A stretch of 12,677 nucleotides of DNA from Desulfuromusa sp. (GTDB taxonomy: Bacteria; Desulfobacterota; Desulfuromonadia; Desulfuromonadales; Geopsychrobacteraceae): assembly GCA_029933365.1 (NCBI GenBank), contig JAOZOH010000080.1:1-12677 (forward strand), written 5' to 3'. The notes beneath the pieces are model-generated. The model made no database searches. It saw only the letters and a program-made list of their open reading frames with translations, and was not told where the DNA came from. Position numbers and translations under genes: made by a program. Below are positions 6,276 through 12,677 of this stretch, piece after piece. How positions within the stretch are numbered: position 1 is the stretch's first letter; each line of letters opens with the position of its first letter.

Positions 6276-7549
6276 CAACGATAATAATCATATGTAGCTT
6301 GATGGGCTTGATGTTAATTGGAATTCCAGTCGCTTTTACTTTTGGAATTTTATCACTGGTTATGTTCTTGCTCGCGGATTTATCTCCCTTAGCTATCCCA
6401 ATGGAGCTTCTTTCCACCGCAGATAGCTTTGCTTTACTTTCTGTCCCACTTTTTTTGCTGATGTCCCATATTCTGCTTCAGGGTGGAATCGGAAAAGATC
6501 TGTTTGCAGCAGTGCAGAGTTGGGTTGGTCATTGGCCCGGTGGCCTCAGTATAGCGACGATTATCTCTTGTACAATTTTCGCTGCTATCTCAGGTTCATC
6601 AGTTGCGACAGCGGCAACGATCGGCAATGTTGCTATCACAGAAATGACAGAGCGTGGCTACAACCGTCGTTTTGTCCTTGGTTTGCTGGCCGCTGGCGGA
6701 ACCCTGGGGATTCTGATTCCACCGTCTATTCCGATGATTATCTATGGTGTGATTACCGAAGAGTCCATTGTCGATTTGTTTATGGCCGGTTTTGGTCCTG
6801 GATTGTTATTAGCAGGATTGTTTATCCTCTATAGTATCGGTTATTCAATGTTTGGAGGTGCCTATCAGCCCTCTTCCAAAGCAACCAGCAGGATGAGGGT
6901 TGATGCAAGTTTGAAGGCTTTGCCAACATTTCTATTGGCAGTTGTCATTATTGGTGGCATTTATGCGGGAGTGTTTACTCCCACAGAATCAGCGGGTATT
7001 GGTGTAACCCTATCCTTGATTATTGTCATCGGAATGAAACGCTTTGATTGGATAAAGTTTCAATCTGCGCTTCAATCCACCATGAAGACCACGGTAACGA
7101 TTTTTTTGATTGTTGCCGGGGCCAAAATTTTTGGTAAAGCTATTACCCTTTACGACATTCCTCAAGAAATTTCGGAGACCCTGGTTCGCACGATCCATTC
7201 CCCGGGAATTTTCATCTTGGCAGTCTGCGTCATCCTCTTAATTATGGGTTTTTTCCTTGAGTCTATGTCCATGTTGCTGCTGATGGTGCCGATCCTTTAC
7301 CCTACGGTTCTGGCCTTCAATCTCGATGTGATCTGGTTTGGAATAATTTTTGTCATTATGATCGAATGTGCACTTATTTCGCCTCCGGTGGGGCTTAATC
7401 TGTTTGTGATTCAAGCCGTTGATGGTGGAGAACTTATTGATGTTATTCGGGGTGTTTGGCCTTTCTTTTTGATCATGCTTGGTTCTGTTTTCCTGATTTA
7501 TTTTATTCCCGATATTGCTTTGTATCTCCCATTCAAATTATTTAGATGA
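6272..7549 (+). CDS. dctM: TRAP transporter large permease subunit (DctM family)
   Basis: A 425-residue polytopic membrane protein, the ion-coupled transport subunit. It is hydrophobic throughout, with about 11-12 segments and the usual DctM length. Recognisable motifs are the early AAISGSSVATAATIG segment, then GGTLGILIPPSIPMIIYGVITEESI, and in the second half FTPTESAGIG and ALISPPVGLNLFVIQ; these repeated glycine/proline hairpin elements are typical of the ion-transporter superfamily. The start is GTG at 6272, overlapping the dctQ stop by 4 nt, with GGAAAGA (6256-6262) as ribosome site. No ATG gives a better start. It works with DctP and DctQ in one operon. Confidence 0.95.
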   Translation: MTTIIIICSLMGLMLIGIPVAFTFGILSLVMFLLADLSPLAIPMELLSTADSFALLSVPLFLLMSHILLQGGIGKDLFAAVQSWVGHWPGGLSIATIISCTIFAAISGSSVATAATIGNVAITEMTERGYNRRFVLGLLAAGGTLGILIPPSIPMIIYGVITEESIVDLFMAGFGPGLLLAGLFILYSIGYSMFGGAYQPSSKATSRMRVDASLKALPTFLLAVVIIGGIYAGVFTPTESAGIGVTLSLIIVIGMKRFDWIKFQSALQSTMKTTVTIFLIVAGAKIFGKAITLYDIPQEISETLVRTIHSPGIFILAVCVILLIMGFFLESMSMLLLMVPILYPTVLAFNLDVIWFGIIFVIMIECALISPPVGLNLFVIQAVDGGELIDVIRGVWPFFLIMLGSVFLIYFIPDIALYLPFKLFR

Positions 7550-7587
7550 TGGGTGGAATTTTAAATAATCTTTGAACAGGTTTTATT

Positions 7588-7607
7588 CCCCGCAACTTGC
7601 TGCGGGG
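7588..7607 (+). repeat. Hairpin CCCCGCA / TGCGGGG between dctM and the lyase gene
   Basis: A 7-bp G+C-rich stem (7588-7594 with 7601-7607) closes a 6-nt loop 38 nt after dctM. It is followed by TAGTTCATT rather than a U-run, so it is a weak terminator at best. A compact symmetrical G+C element flanked by A+T-rich sequence is the style of dispersed intergenic palindromes. It may lower expression of the two enzyme genes relative to the transporter. Confidence 0.5.
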
Positions 7608-7642
7608 TAGTTCATTCTAAGGCAGAATAACCCATAAAGAGA

Positions 7643-8602
7643 ATGGTGGGAAAATTGGTAAGATCAGCAACACAAATCCCCGAAGTTAAAATTATTGAAG
7701 TCGGTTTGCGGGATGGGCTGCAAAGCATTACTCCAGTGATGCCGATGGAGGCTAAATGTCAATGGGTTCATGCCGCTTATGATGCCGGTTTGCGTGAAAT
7801 TGAGGTTGGCTCTTTTGTCCCCCCAAGGTTATTGCCGCAACTGGCTGACACTGCAGAAGTGGTTGCCTATGCAGCGACTTTGCCGGGTCTGTTAGTAGCG
7901 GCATTGGTACCAAATTTACGTGGTGCTGAGTCGGCGTTGGCTGTTGCGGTGGATAAGATTAATCTGCCGATATCGGTGAGCTGGGAACATAGCTTGGAAA
8001 ATGTACACAAGACTCCCGAGGAGATGATCGCTGAATTGGGTAAAATATGTGAATTGCGTGATTCTTACCCATCGCAAAAACGGGTGCATGTGACCGCCAG
8101 CCTGGCAACCGCTTTTGGCTGCAGCTTTCAGGGAAAAATTCCTGAGGCGGAGGTGTGCCGATTGGCAAAAGCGGTATTAGAGGTGGGAGCCGACAGCGTA
8201 AATCTTGCTGATACCGTGGGCTATGCAAATCCAACTCAAGTGCGTCGTCTCTGCCATTTAGTCAGGGATATTGCGGGAGATAAATTGGCAACCGCACATT
8301 TTCATAATACCCGGGGACTTGGGCTTGCAAATGCCGTGGCTGCACTGGATTGTGGCATCCGGCAACTGGATGCCTCACTGGCGGGGTTAGGAGGTTGTCC
8401 CTTTGCGCCCGGTGCGACTGGAAATATCGCCACTGAAGATTTGGTTTTCATGGTTGAGAGTATGGGTTTCTCTACGGGGATTGATGTCAGTTCATTGATG
8501 GAATCCCGCAAGATATTAAGACAGTGGTTACCCGATGAACCATTGTATGGGTATCTCTATCAGGCGGGCTTACCAAAAGGTTCTGGTTCTCACTCCCGGT
8601 AG
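7643..8602 (+). CDS. HMG-CoA lyase family protein (possible citramalyl-CoA or HMG-CoA lyase)
   Basis: A 319-residue cytoplasmic TIM-barrel lyase that splits a 3-hydroxy-acyl-CoA with a carboxylate side chain into acetyl-CoA and a keto acid. Family residues: R23/D24 in EVGLRDGLQ, E54 in REIEVGSFVP, metal-ligand histidines H219 and H221 in HFHNTRG, the catalytic loop LGGCPFAPGATGN with C252, and metal-ligand N261, followed by IATEDLVFM. Canonical HMG-CoA lyases read HCHDTYG where this has HFHNTRG, and the SASE/FTKKN segment of the human enzyme is here SVSWEHSLENVHK, so the substrate may differ. R-citramalyl-CoA lyase is a known member of this family. It lies 93 bp after dctM and 53 bp before the CoA-transferase, apparently the same operon. 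The ATG at 7643 has only a weak AAAGAGA ribosome site. Family is certain, substrate is not. Confidence 0.88.
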   Translation: MVGKLVRSATQIPEVKIIEVGLRDGLQSITPVMPMEAKCQWVHAAYDAGLREIEVGSFVPPRLLPQLADTAEVVAYAATLPGLLVAALVPNLRGAESALAVAVDKINLPISVSWEHSLENVHKTPEEMIAELGKICELRDSYPSQKRVHVTASLATAFGCSFQGKIPEAEVCRLAKAVLEVGADSVNLADTVGYANPTQVRRLCHLVRDIAGDKLATAHFHNTRGLGLANAVAALDCGIRQLDASLAGLGGCPFAPGATGNIATEDLVFMVESMGFSTGIDVSSLMESRKILRQWLPDEPLYGYLYQAGLPKGSGSHSR

Positions 8603-8655
8603 TGATTTTTGTCAGAAAAACTCTAATGATCCTCGGAATATTGAAGGAGAAAATT

Positions 8656-9855
8656 ATGGATACAGCAACTCAACTACCGTTACAGGGTATCCGTGTCGTA
8701 GAATTTTCGCATATGATAATGGGACCAACGTGTGGCATGATTTTAGCTGATCTGGGTGCTGACGTTATCAAGGTTGAGCCTCTTAAAGGTGATAATACCC
8801 GCAGAATGCCGGGTATGGGGGCAGGATTTTATAACGCTTGTAATCGTAACAAGAAGAGTCTTGCGGTCGATCTGGATCAACCTGAAGGCAAGGAGTTGGT
8901 CATGCGGTTAATTTCACAGGCTGATGTTGTCTGTGAAAATTTCAAGCCTGGAAAAATGAAACGTGCTGGTCTCGATTACCAGACTCTTGCAGAAAAATAT
9001 CCCCGACTCATCTATGTCTCTCTCAAAGGGTTTTTGCCCGGTCCCTATGAGAATCGCACGGCTCTTGATGAGGTTGTACAAATGATGGGTGGTCTTGCTT
9101 ATATGACTGGCCCTCCGGGGCGACCTTTGCGGGCGGGTGCCTCGGTTAATGATATTATGGGTGGTACTTTTGGTGCTCTGGGTGTTGTTGCCGCTCTGCA
9201 CGAACGCTCTCACTCGGGTCGGGGTCAGGAAGTGCAAAGTGCGTTATTTGAAAATTGTGTCTTCCTCTGCGCTACCCACATGGCAGACTTCTATGGTTCG
9301 GGTATCCCCCCGAATCCAATGCCTGCACGTAAACATTGCTGGGGGGTTTATGATACATTTGAAACTGCTGATGGTGAGCAGATCTTTCTGGCAGTGGTGA
9401 GTGATGCACAGTGGAAATCCTTCTGCTCAGCATTTGATCTGCATGAATATGCAGACGACGAACAATTAAAGGACAATGGTCTGCGTGTGGTGGCTCGTGA
9501 ATGGCTCATCCCTGAAATTCGTAAATTACTTATAAAATTTGAATCCCAGGAACTGTATGAAATTTTTGAACGGTATGAGCTATCTTACGCCCCTATTGTG
9601 CGACCGGATCAGCTATTTGACGATAAACATCTCATCGAGAGCGGTGGCCTTGCTCCTCTGACCATAGAAGAGGGCAAAGAGATGCCAGTTCCGCTGTTGC
9701 CATTAGCTTTCGGGGGACGACGTTTGCAACCGCGGATGCCAATTGCAGGAATTGGAGAGAATACCCCCGATATTTTGCAACAGCTTGGATACTCGGAAGC
9801 TGATATCTCTATGTTACGCCAGAAGGGAGCTATCCGGCCGGACTCCAGTAAATAA
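8656..9855 (+). CDS. Family III (CaiB/BaiF/formyl-CoA transferase) CoA-transferase
   Basis: A 399-residue cytoplasmic enzyme that moves CoA between carboxylic acids. Family landmarks run in order: PLQGIRVVEFSHMIMGP at the N-terminus, LADLGADVIKVEP (31-42), NRNKKSLAVDL (63-73), ADVVCENFKPGKMKRAGLDY (89-108), and D166 in GASVNDIMGG, which aligns with the catalytic aspartate of formyl-CoA transferase (D169), then ALHERSHSGRGQEV. Length is normal. The ATG at 8656 is chosen because AAGGAG (8644-8649) sits 6 nt upstream and the family N-terminus begins there; the in-frame GTG at 8602 would add 18 unrelated residues. As the last gene after the lyase, it probably activates the imported acid using succinyl-CoA or acetyl-CoA (inference). 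Known close functional pairs are succinyl-CoA:D-citramalate CoA-transferase and the hydroxymethylglutarate CoA-transferase SUGCT. Confidence 0.93.
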   Translation: MDTATQLPLQGIRVVEFSHMIMGPTCGMILADLGADVIKVEPLKGDNTRRMPGMGAGFYNACNRNKKSLAVDLDQPEGKELVMRLISQADVVCENFKPGKMKRAGLDYQTLAEKYPRLIYVSLKGFLPGPYENRTALDEVVQMMGGLAYMTGPPGRPLRAGASVNDIMGGTFGALGVVAALHERSHSGRGQEVQSALFENCVFLCATHMADFYGSGIPPNPMPARKHCWGVYDTFETADGEQIFLAVVSDAQWKSFCSAFDLHEYADDEQLKDNGLRVVAREWLIPEIRKLLIKFESQELYEIFERYELSYAPIVRPDQLFDDKHLIESGGLAPLTIEEGKEMPVPLLPLAFGGRRLQPRMPIAGIGENTPDILQQLGYSEADISMLRQKGAIRPDSSK

Positions 9856-9870
9856 AACTGAACCTTCAGT
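9850..9870 (-). terminator. Intrinsic terminator of the greB-arfB-AKR operon
   Basis: Read on the minus strand, ACTGAA-GG-TTCAGT (9870-9857) is followed at once by TTTTATTT, 22 nt after the reductase stop. The stem is short, but the U-tract makes it a plausible rho-independent terminator for the minus-strand operon. The same bases overlap the CoA-transferase stop codon. On the plus strand no U-tract follows, so termination there is less likely. Confidence 0.5.
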
Positions 9871-9892
9871 GACCATTATTTAGCGTGTGGTG

Positions 9893-10852
9893 TTATCTGC
9901 GGAAATAAGCTGGACACTCCGGGCGGGCAATTTCCCAGGCCTGTTCATAAGCGGTGACAATGTTTTCGTTAAGGGGAGGGTGATTCATGCTTTCCAGATT
10001 ACTTGCCAATTGTTTCAGGTTTGAAGCACCAATGATAATCGCGTCATGCAGTGGGGCAGAGAGGCTGGAATGAAACAGTTCCCAGCGTAAAGCGTTATCA
10101 GTCAGGGTAATCTTCTGTTTTTCACAGTGTGGTCTCAATTTGTCCAGCGCATCAAAACAGGATTTTTTCCAATACCGCTCCTGATAGTTTTTCTGAATAG
10201 CAAAGCGACCTTTGGGGGGAGATTGCTTAGGGTTAAGGTGTTTTCCAGTTAATATTCCTCCTGCAAGGGGGTTGTAGGCATAAAAACGTATCCCCATGGT
10301 TCGTAGCGCTGGAAAGAGTTCCGATTCCACATCCCGAGTGATCGCATTGTACATCCCCTGGTAGACCGTTGGTAGTATCCAGCCATTCTGTTTGCAGATA
10401 TGCCAGATATCCACAACCTGCCAGGCCGCATAGTTACTTAAGCCCAATGCTCTGAACTTTCCTTCCTGAAACAGTTCCTGACAGGCCTCCAGGGTGACCT
10501 TAACAGGTGTTTTTAAATCAGGGGCGTGCAGATAAAAGAGATCTATGGATTCTATTTTCAACCGTTGCAGCGATGTTTCGAGCTGGAGTCGAACGCTTTC
10601 TGGACGCAAGCCATCTTCACCCCATGGGTTAGCCTTTGTTGCCAGATGAATTTGCTGGCGGCGTTGTTTTGTCAGAATTCGACCAAGGATCTCTTCTGTA
10701 ACCCCATCAGCATAAGCATAGGCGGTATCAAGCTTATGGTGTCCGGCGTCGAGAAACTGTCCCACCATTTTGTCAGCAGTCGTTTTATCAACTTGTTTAC
10801 CAAAGGTCATCGTTCCCAGAATACAGTCTGGTTGGCGTTCCGAGCTTCTCAT
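9893..10852 (-). CDS. Aldo/keto reductase, AKR7 (aflatoxin aldehyde reductase) type
   Basis: A 319-residue NADPH-dependent cytoplasmic reductase for aldehydes and ketones. The catalytic tetrad is visible: D42 and Y47 in LDTAYAYADG, K73 in ATKANPW, and H109 in LFYLHAPD. Long stretches resemble the AKR7A group (GLSNYAAWQV, PTVYQGMYNAITRDVESE, FYAYNPLAGGILTGK, and a C-terminal ECPAYFR), a closer likeness than to ordinary bacterial YajO/Tas types. The ATG at 10852 is preferred: AAAGGG lies 9 nt upstream. A TTG at 10870 overlaps the arfB stop (TTGA) and would add six residues. It is the last gene of the minus-strand operon, 14 nt after arfB. A role in detoxifying reactive carbonyls or reducing succinic semialdehyde is possible from the family but not shown. 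Confidence 0.92.
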   Translation of the reverse strand: MRSSERQPDCILGTMTFGKQVDKTTADKMVGQFLDAGHHKLDTAYAYADGVTEEILGRILTKQRRQQIHLATKANPWGEDGLRPESVRLQLETSLQRLKIESIDLFYLHAPDLKTPVKVTLEACQELFQEGKFRALGLSNYAAWQVVDIWHICKQNGWILPTVYQGMYNAITRDVESELFPALRTMGIRFYAYNPLAGGILTGKHLNPKQSPPKGRFAIQKNYQERYWKKSCFDALDKLRPHCEKQKITLTDNALRWELFHSSLSAPLHDAIIIGASNLKQLASNLESMNHPPLNENIVTAYEQAWEIARPECPAYFRR

Positions 10853-10866
10853 GATTATTGACCCTT

Positions 10867-11286
10867 TCAATCAGTAACTTTTTGTCTCAATCCCTTCACT
10901 TTTCCACGCATTTTTTTCTGCTCAATCCGTTTTTCCATTGCCCCCTTCCCCGGCCGGGTTTTTTTTCGGGGTTTTTGCGTGATTAGGGCGGATTGAATAA
11001 GTGCCTGCAATATCTGTAGCGCATTGAGGCGATTTTGTTCCTGGCTGCGGGTCTGTTGTGATTTGATGATAATGACACCATCTTTGTTGATTCGATGGTC
11101 GGAAGATTGTTGCAGTCGGAGTTTTAAGTATTCGGGGAGCGAGGAGTTTTGGATATCAAAGCGGAGATGAATGCCAGTGGAAACTTTATTGACGTTCTGC
11201 CCCCCGGCACCTTGTGAGCGGATAGCGGTTAGCTCAATTTCTTGCTTGGGGATAATAATATTGTTTGAGATTTGCAGGTCTTCCAT
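10867..11286 (-). CDS. arfB: Alternative ribosome-rescue factor ArfB (YaeJ family)
   Basis: A 139-residue release-factor-like peptidyl-tRNA hydrolase that frees ribosomes stalled on mRNAs lacking a stop codon. The GGQ catalytic motif is at 28-30 in IRSQGAGGQNVNKVST. The core matches the E. coli protein closely (IHLRFDIQNSSLPEYLKLRL, DGVIIIKSQQTRSQE). The basic C-terminal tail (about 104-139, rich in K and R) is the segment that enters the empty mRNA channel and is intact. Length is practically identical to E. coli ArfB (140). The ATG at 11286 has AAAGGA upstream. It lies 14 nt after the 68-residue gene and just before the aldo/keto reductase. Confidence 0.95.
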   Translation of the reverse strand: MEDLQISNNIIIPKQEIELTAIRSQGAGGQNVNKVSTGIHLRFDIQNSSLPEYLKLRLQQSSDHRINKDGVIIIKSQQTRSQEQNRLNALQILQALIQSALITQKPRKKTRPGKGAMEKRIEQKKMRGKVKGLRQKVTD

Positions 11287-11300
11287 CCCGATGATCCTTT

Positions 11301-11507
11301 TTAAGTTTCCAGTAGTGGTTTAAGAAACCTGTCAAAGGTGACCTTTTGTTTTGCGGTCAGTAAATCGATGTCACCTTCATTGTCGAGTAAAAAGGTGCCG
11401 ACACCGGTGACTGTTTTGGGCAGGTAGCCCGTTCCGGCAACAATCTGTTCAATTTTGTCTATTCTTTTGCTGATCAAGTGGCTCAGTATGTCCAGATCTA
11501 GTTCCAT
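11301..11507 (-). CDS. Uncharacterised 68-residue protein between greB and arfB
   Basis: I do not recognise this family. The protein is acidic at its N-terminus (MELDLDIL), followed by an amphipathic helix (about 5-24, LDILSHLISKRIDKIEQIVA), a glycine-rich turn GTGYLPKTVTGVGTF (25-39), an acidic loop LDNEGDIDL, and a second helix (about 51-66). There is no signal peptide, membrane segment or cysteine cluster, so a small cytoplasmic protein is likely. It looks genuine: the ATG at 11507 has AGGAGA 7 nt upstream, the frame fills the gap between greB (15 nt) and arfB (14 nt) tightly, and the composition is protein-like. Its place between a transcript-cleavage factor and a ribosome-rescue factor hints at a gene-expression role, which is inference only. 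Confidence 0.8.
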   Translation of the reverse strand: MELDLDILSHLISKRIDKIEQIVAGTGYLPKTVTGVGTFLLDNEGDIDLLTAKQKVTFDRFLKPLLET

Positions 11508-11522
11508 GTTTTGTTCTCCTGT

Positions 11523-12035
11523 TTATTCAAGGGCTTTATATTCGACCTTGATAATTTCGAGTTCTGATTGGCCGCCGGGAGTGTTAAATGAGACCACTTC
11601 AGCAACTGATGCTCCCAGCAGGGCACGGCCAATGGGGGAGACCCAGCTCACGTAACCACGTGAGGGATCAAGCTCATCTGTGCCGACAATACTGAAAACT
11701 TTCTCTTCTCCTGCTTCATTCTCAACTGTGACGGTACAGCCGAAAAGGACTCTACCATTGGCAATTTTCAGCTGTTCAATTGGATCAACGATGGTTGCAT
11801 CTTCCAGACGTTTGGTCAAAAAACGAATTCGTCCGTCATACTGCCTGAGTTTTCTTTTGGCATAGTGGTAATCGGCGTTTTCGCTCCGGTCACCGTTACT
11901 CGCAGCCCAGGCAGCAGTTTTAACCATCTCAGGTCGTAGCTGGTAGAGGGTTTCTTTGAGCTCAGACCTCAATCTTTGGGCACAGGCGGGTGTTAGATAA
12001 ATCGGGGCAGGTTTCGATGTTTTTTGGTTTGACAT
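11523..12035 (-). CDS. greB: Transcript cleavage factor GreB
   Basis: A 170-residue factor that enters the RNA polymerase secondary channel and stimulates cleavage of backtracked RNA. The N-terminal coiled coil (about 15-85) carries the tip motif WAASNGDRSENADYHY with acidic residues D49 and E52. The C-terminal FKBP-like domain (about 95-168) contains FSIVGTDELDPSRGYVSWVSPIGRALLGA. GreB rather than GreA is indicated by WAAS.GDRSENADY and the RIRFLTKRLE segment, which parallel E. coli GreB. It is about 12 residues longer than the E. coli protein, mostly at the N-terminus. The ATG at 12035 has only a weak ribosome site, so a slightly internal start cannot be excluded, but none is clearly better. 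It is the first gene of a tight minus-strand operon. Confidence 0.95.
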   Translation of the reverse strand: MSNQKTSKPAPIYLTPACAQRLRSELKETLYQLRPEMVKTAAWAASNGDRSENADYHYAKRKLRQYDGRIRFLTKRLEDATIVDPIEQLKIANGRVLFGCTVTVENEAGEEKVFSIVGTDELDPSRGYVSWVSPIGRALLGASVAEVVSFNTPGGQSELEIIKVEYKALE

Positions 12036-12065
12036 AGTGACTCAGTTCAAAGTTGATGAAGTTTT

Positions 12066-12094
12066 ATCTTATGCTGTTTTGTGATTAGGATCAA
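12066..12094 (-). promoter_or_regulatory. Candidate sigma-70 promoter for the greB operon
   Basis: On the minus strand TTGATC (12094-12089) and TAAGAT (12071-12066) are separated by 17 nt, each matching four of six consensus bases. The start would lie about 25 nt before the greB ATG. Spacing and position are ideal, the match is only moderate, and read-through from the upstream helicase gene is an alternative. Confidence 0.35.
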
Positions 12095-12118
12095 TTTTTC
12101 GCTATGGTTTGAAACATT

Positions 12119-12232
12119 CCCTTCTCCCTGAGGGAGAGGGCTAGGGTGAGGGGGGGAGTACAGAATGATTTGAGAGATTAGCAAACTCCCCCTCATCCGG
12201 CCTTCAGCCACCTTCTCCCTCAGGGAGAAGGG
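12119..12232. repeat. Dispersed intergenic inverted-repeat element (REP/MITE-like)
   Basis: The ends are inverted copies: CCCTTCTCCCTGAGGGAG at 12119-12136 and its complement at 12215-12232, 18 of 18 bases. Inside them imperfect arms continue (GGGTGAGGGGG against CCCCCTCATCCGGC), leaving a loop of about 30 nt. This G+C-rich CCCTCTCCCT/AGGGAGAGGG pattern is a very common non-coding repeat in proteobacterial genomes. It fills the gap between the helicase stop and the greB promoter, and its transcript would fold into a strong hairpin that may act as a 3' barrier for the helicase mRNA. Confidence 0.75.
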
Positions 12233-12242
12233 TTCATGTGAA

Positions 12243-12677
12243 TCAACGCCTTTGTTTTCCTCTGAACCCTGCTGTTCTTCTCTTTGGTTTTCCTGTGTCC
12301 TGTGGTTTGCTGCCCCGGCGTGGTTTACTGCTATCTTGTTTTTGATCACTACCGGTTCGCCGATTTTCACCTCGAGCCTGTACCAGCTTCGGCTTTTTCG
12401 GTTTCTTCGGGCGCACCCGTGTTTGGCGGGTCAACGGAACTTTATGGCTCGGGATAAAACCGGTCTCAACTTCACGCACCAAGGTTTGACGAATCAGAGT
12501 TTCAATCACGGCGAGCAGCTTGACCTCATCGGCACTGACCAGAGAGATTCCTTCCCCTTGCGAACTGGCACGACCGGTTCGGCCGATGCGGTGAATATAA
12601 TCTTCTGGAACTTTGGGTAGATCAAAATTAATCACGTGAGGCAGTTCGTTGATGTCGAGACCGCGTGCGGCGATATC
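12243..12677 (-). CDS. rhlE: DEAD-box RNA helicase, RhlE type (C-terminal part, cut by window end)
   Basis: The last 144 residues of an ATP-dependent RNA helicase whose N-terminal part lies beyond the window. Helicase motif V is at the very edge ([20 protein letters not shown]), followed by motif [13 protein letters not shown], then [20 protein letters not shown], which matches the end of the RhlE helicase core. After the core comes a basic, low-complexity tail of about 65 residues rich in K, R, Q and S ([25 protein letters not shown]), typical of RhlE proteins and used for RNA binding. The reading frame is open to position 12677. Roles by family are ribosome assembly and RNA turnover, especially in the cold. 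Confidence 0.9.
   Translation of the reverse strand, partial: DIAARGLDINELPHVINFDLPKVPEDYIHRIGRTGRASSQGEGISLVSADEVKLLAVIETLIRQTLVREVETGFIPSHKVPLTRQTRVRPKKPKKPKLVQARGENRRTGSDQKQDSSKPRRGSKPQDTGKPKRRTAGFRGKQRR

Noticed and set aside
8602..8655. GTG start at 8602 overlapping the lyase stop as the CoA-transferase start
   Set aside because: The overlap looks like coupling, but the 18 added residues are not part of the family, and a strong ribosome site precedes the ATG at 8656.
10868..10870. TTG start for the aldo/keto reductase overlapping the arfB stop (TTGA)
   Set aside because: The ATG at 10852 has a well-spaced AAAGGG, and the longer N-terminus is not needed for the family fold.
12047..12370. 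107-residue minus-strand frame over the helicase end and the inverted repeat
   Set aside because: Its middle is a translation of the repeat (PSPLPQGEG type) and its N-terminus is out of frame with the real helicase. It is a typical spurious ORF.

Overview
The window is about 12.7 kb of ordinary bacterial chromosome at moderate G+C, with no phage, transposase, RNA gene or CRISPR array. Gene content (sigma-54 two-component control, a TRAP transporter, greB, arfB, an rhlE-type helicase) points to a proteobacterium in the broad sense. Desulfobacterota/Desulfuromonadia-like or gammaproteobacterial hosts both fit, and I cannot narrow this from sequence alone.

Positions 172-4190 (minus strand) hold a two-component system: an 857-residue membrane histidine kinase with a DctB-like periplasmic Cache domain and two PAS domains, followed by an NtrC/DctD-type sigma-54 response regulator. 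Divergent from it, on the plus strand at 4673-9855, runs a transport and catabolic unit: TRAP substrate-binding protein (dctP), small and large membrane subunits (dctQ, dctM, overlapping by 4 nt), an HMG-CoA-lyase-family enzyme and a family III CoA-transferase. The 480-bp divergent region carries a good -24/-12 promoter facing dctP, a second -24/-12 match facing the kinase gene, and a near-palindromic 20-bp site between them that could be a shared enhancer. My reading: the kinase senses an organic acid outside the cell, the regulator switches on its uptake, the CoA-transferase activates it and the lyase cleaves it. Citramalate or 3-hydroxy-3-methylglutarate are the best substrate guesses, because family III CoA-transferase plus HMG-CoA-lyase-family pairs are known for such compounds. 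The substrate itself is inference.

Positions 9893-12035 (minus strand) form a compact second operon in the order greB, an unrecognised 68-residue protein, arfB, and an AKR7-type aldo/keto reductase. It converges on the catabolic unit, with a short intrinsic terminator between them. greB and arfB rescue stalled RNA polymerase and stalled ribosomes respectively, so the small protein between them is a reasonable candidate for a related job. Upstream of greB lies a 114-bp inverted repeat of a common dispersed intergenic type. The window ends inside the C-terminal part of an RhlE-type DEAD-box RNA helicase (minus strand).

Most of the content is recognisable. The parts worth a second look are the bidirectional sigma-54 control region, the undefined substrate of the uptake/CoA-activation/lyase module, and the 68-residue protein.
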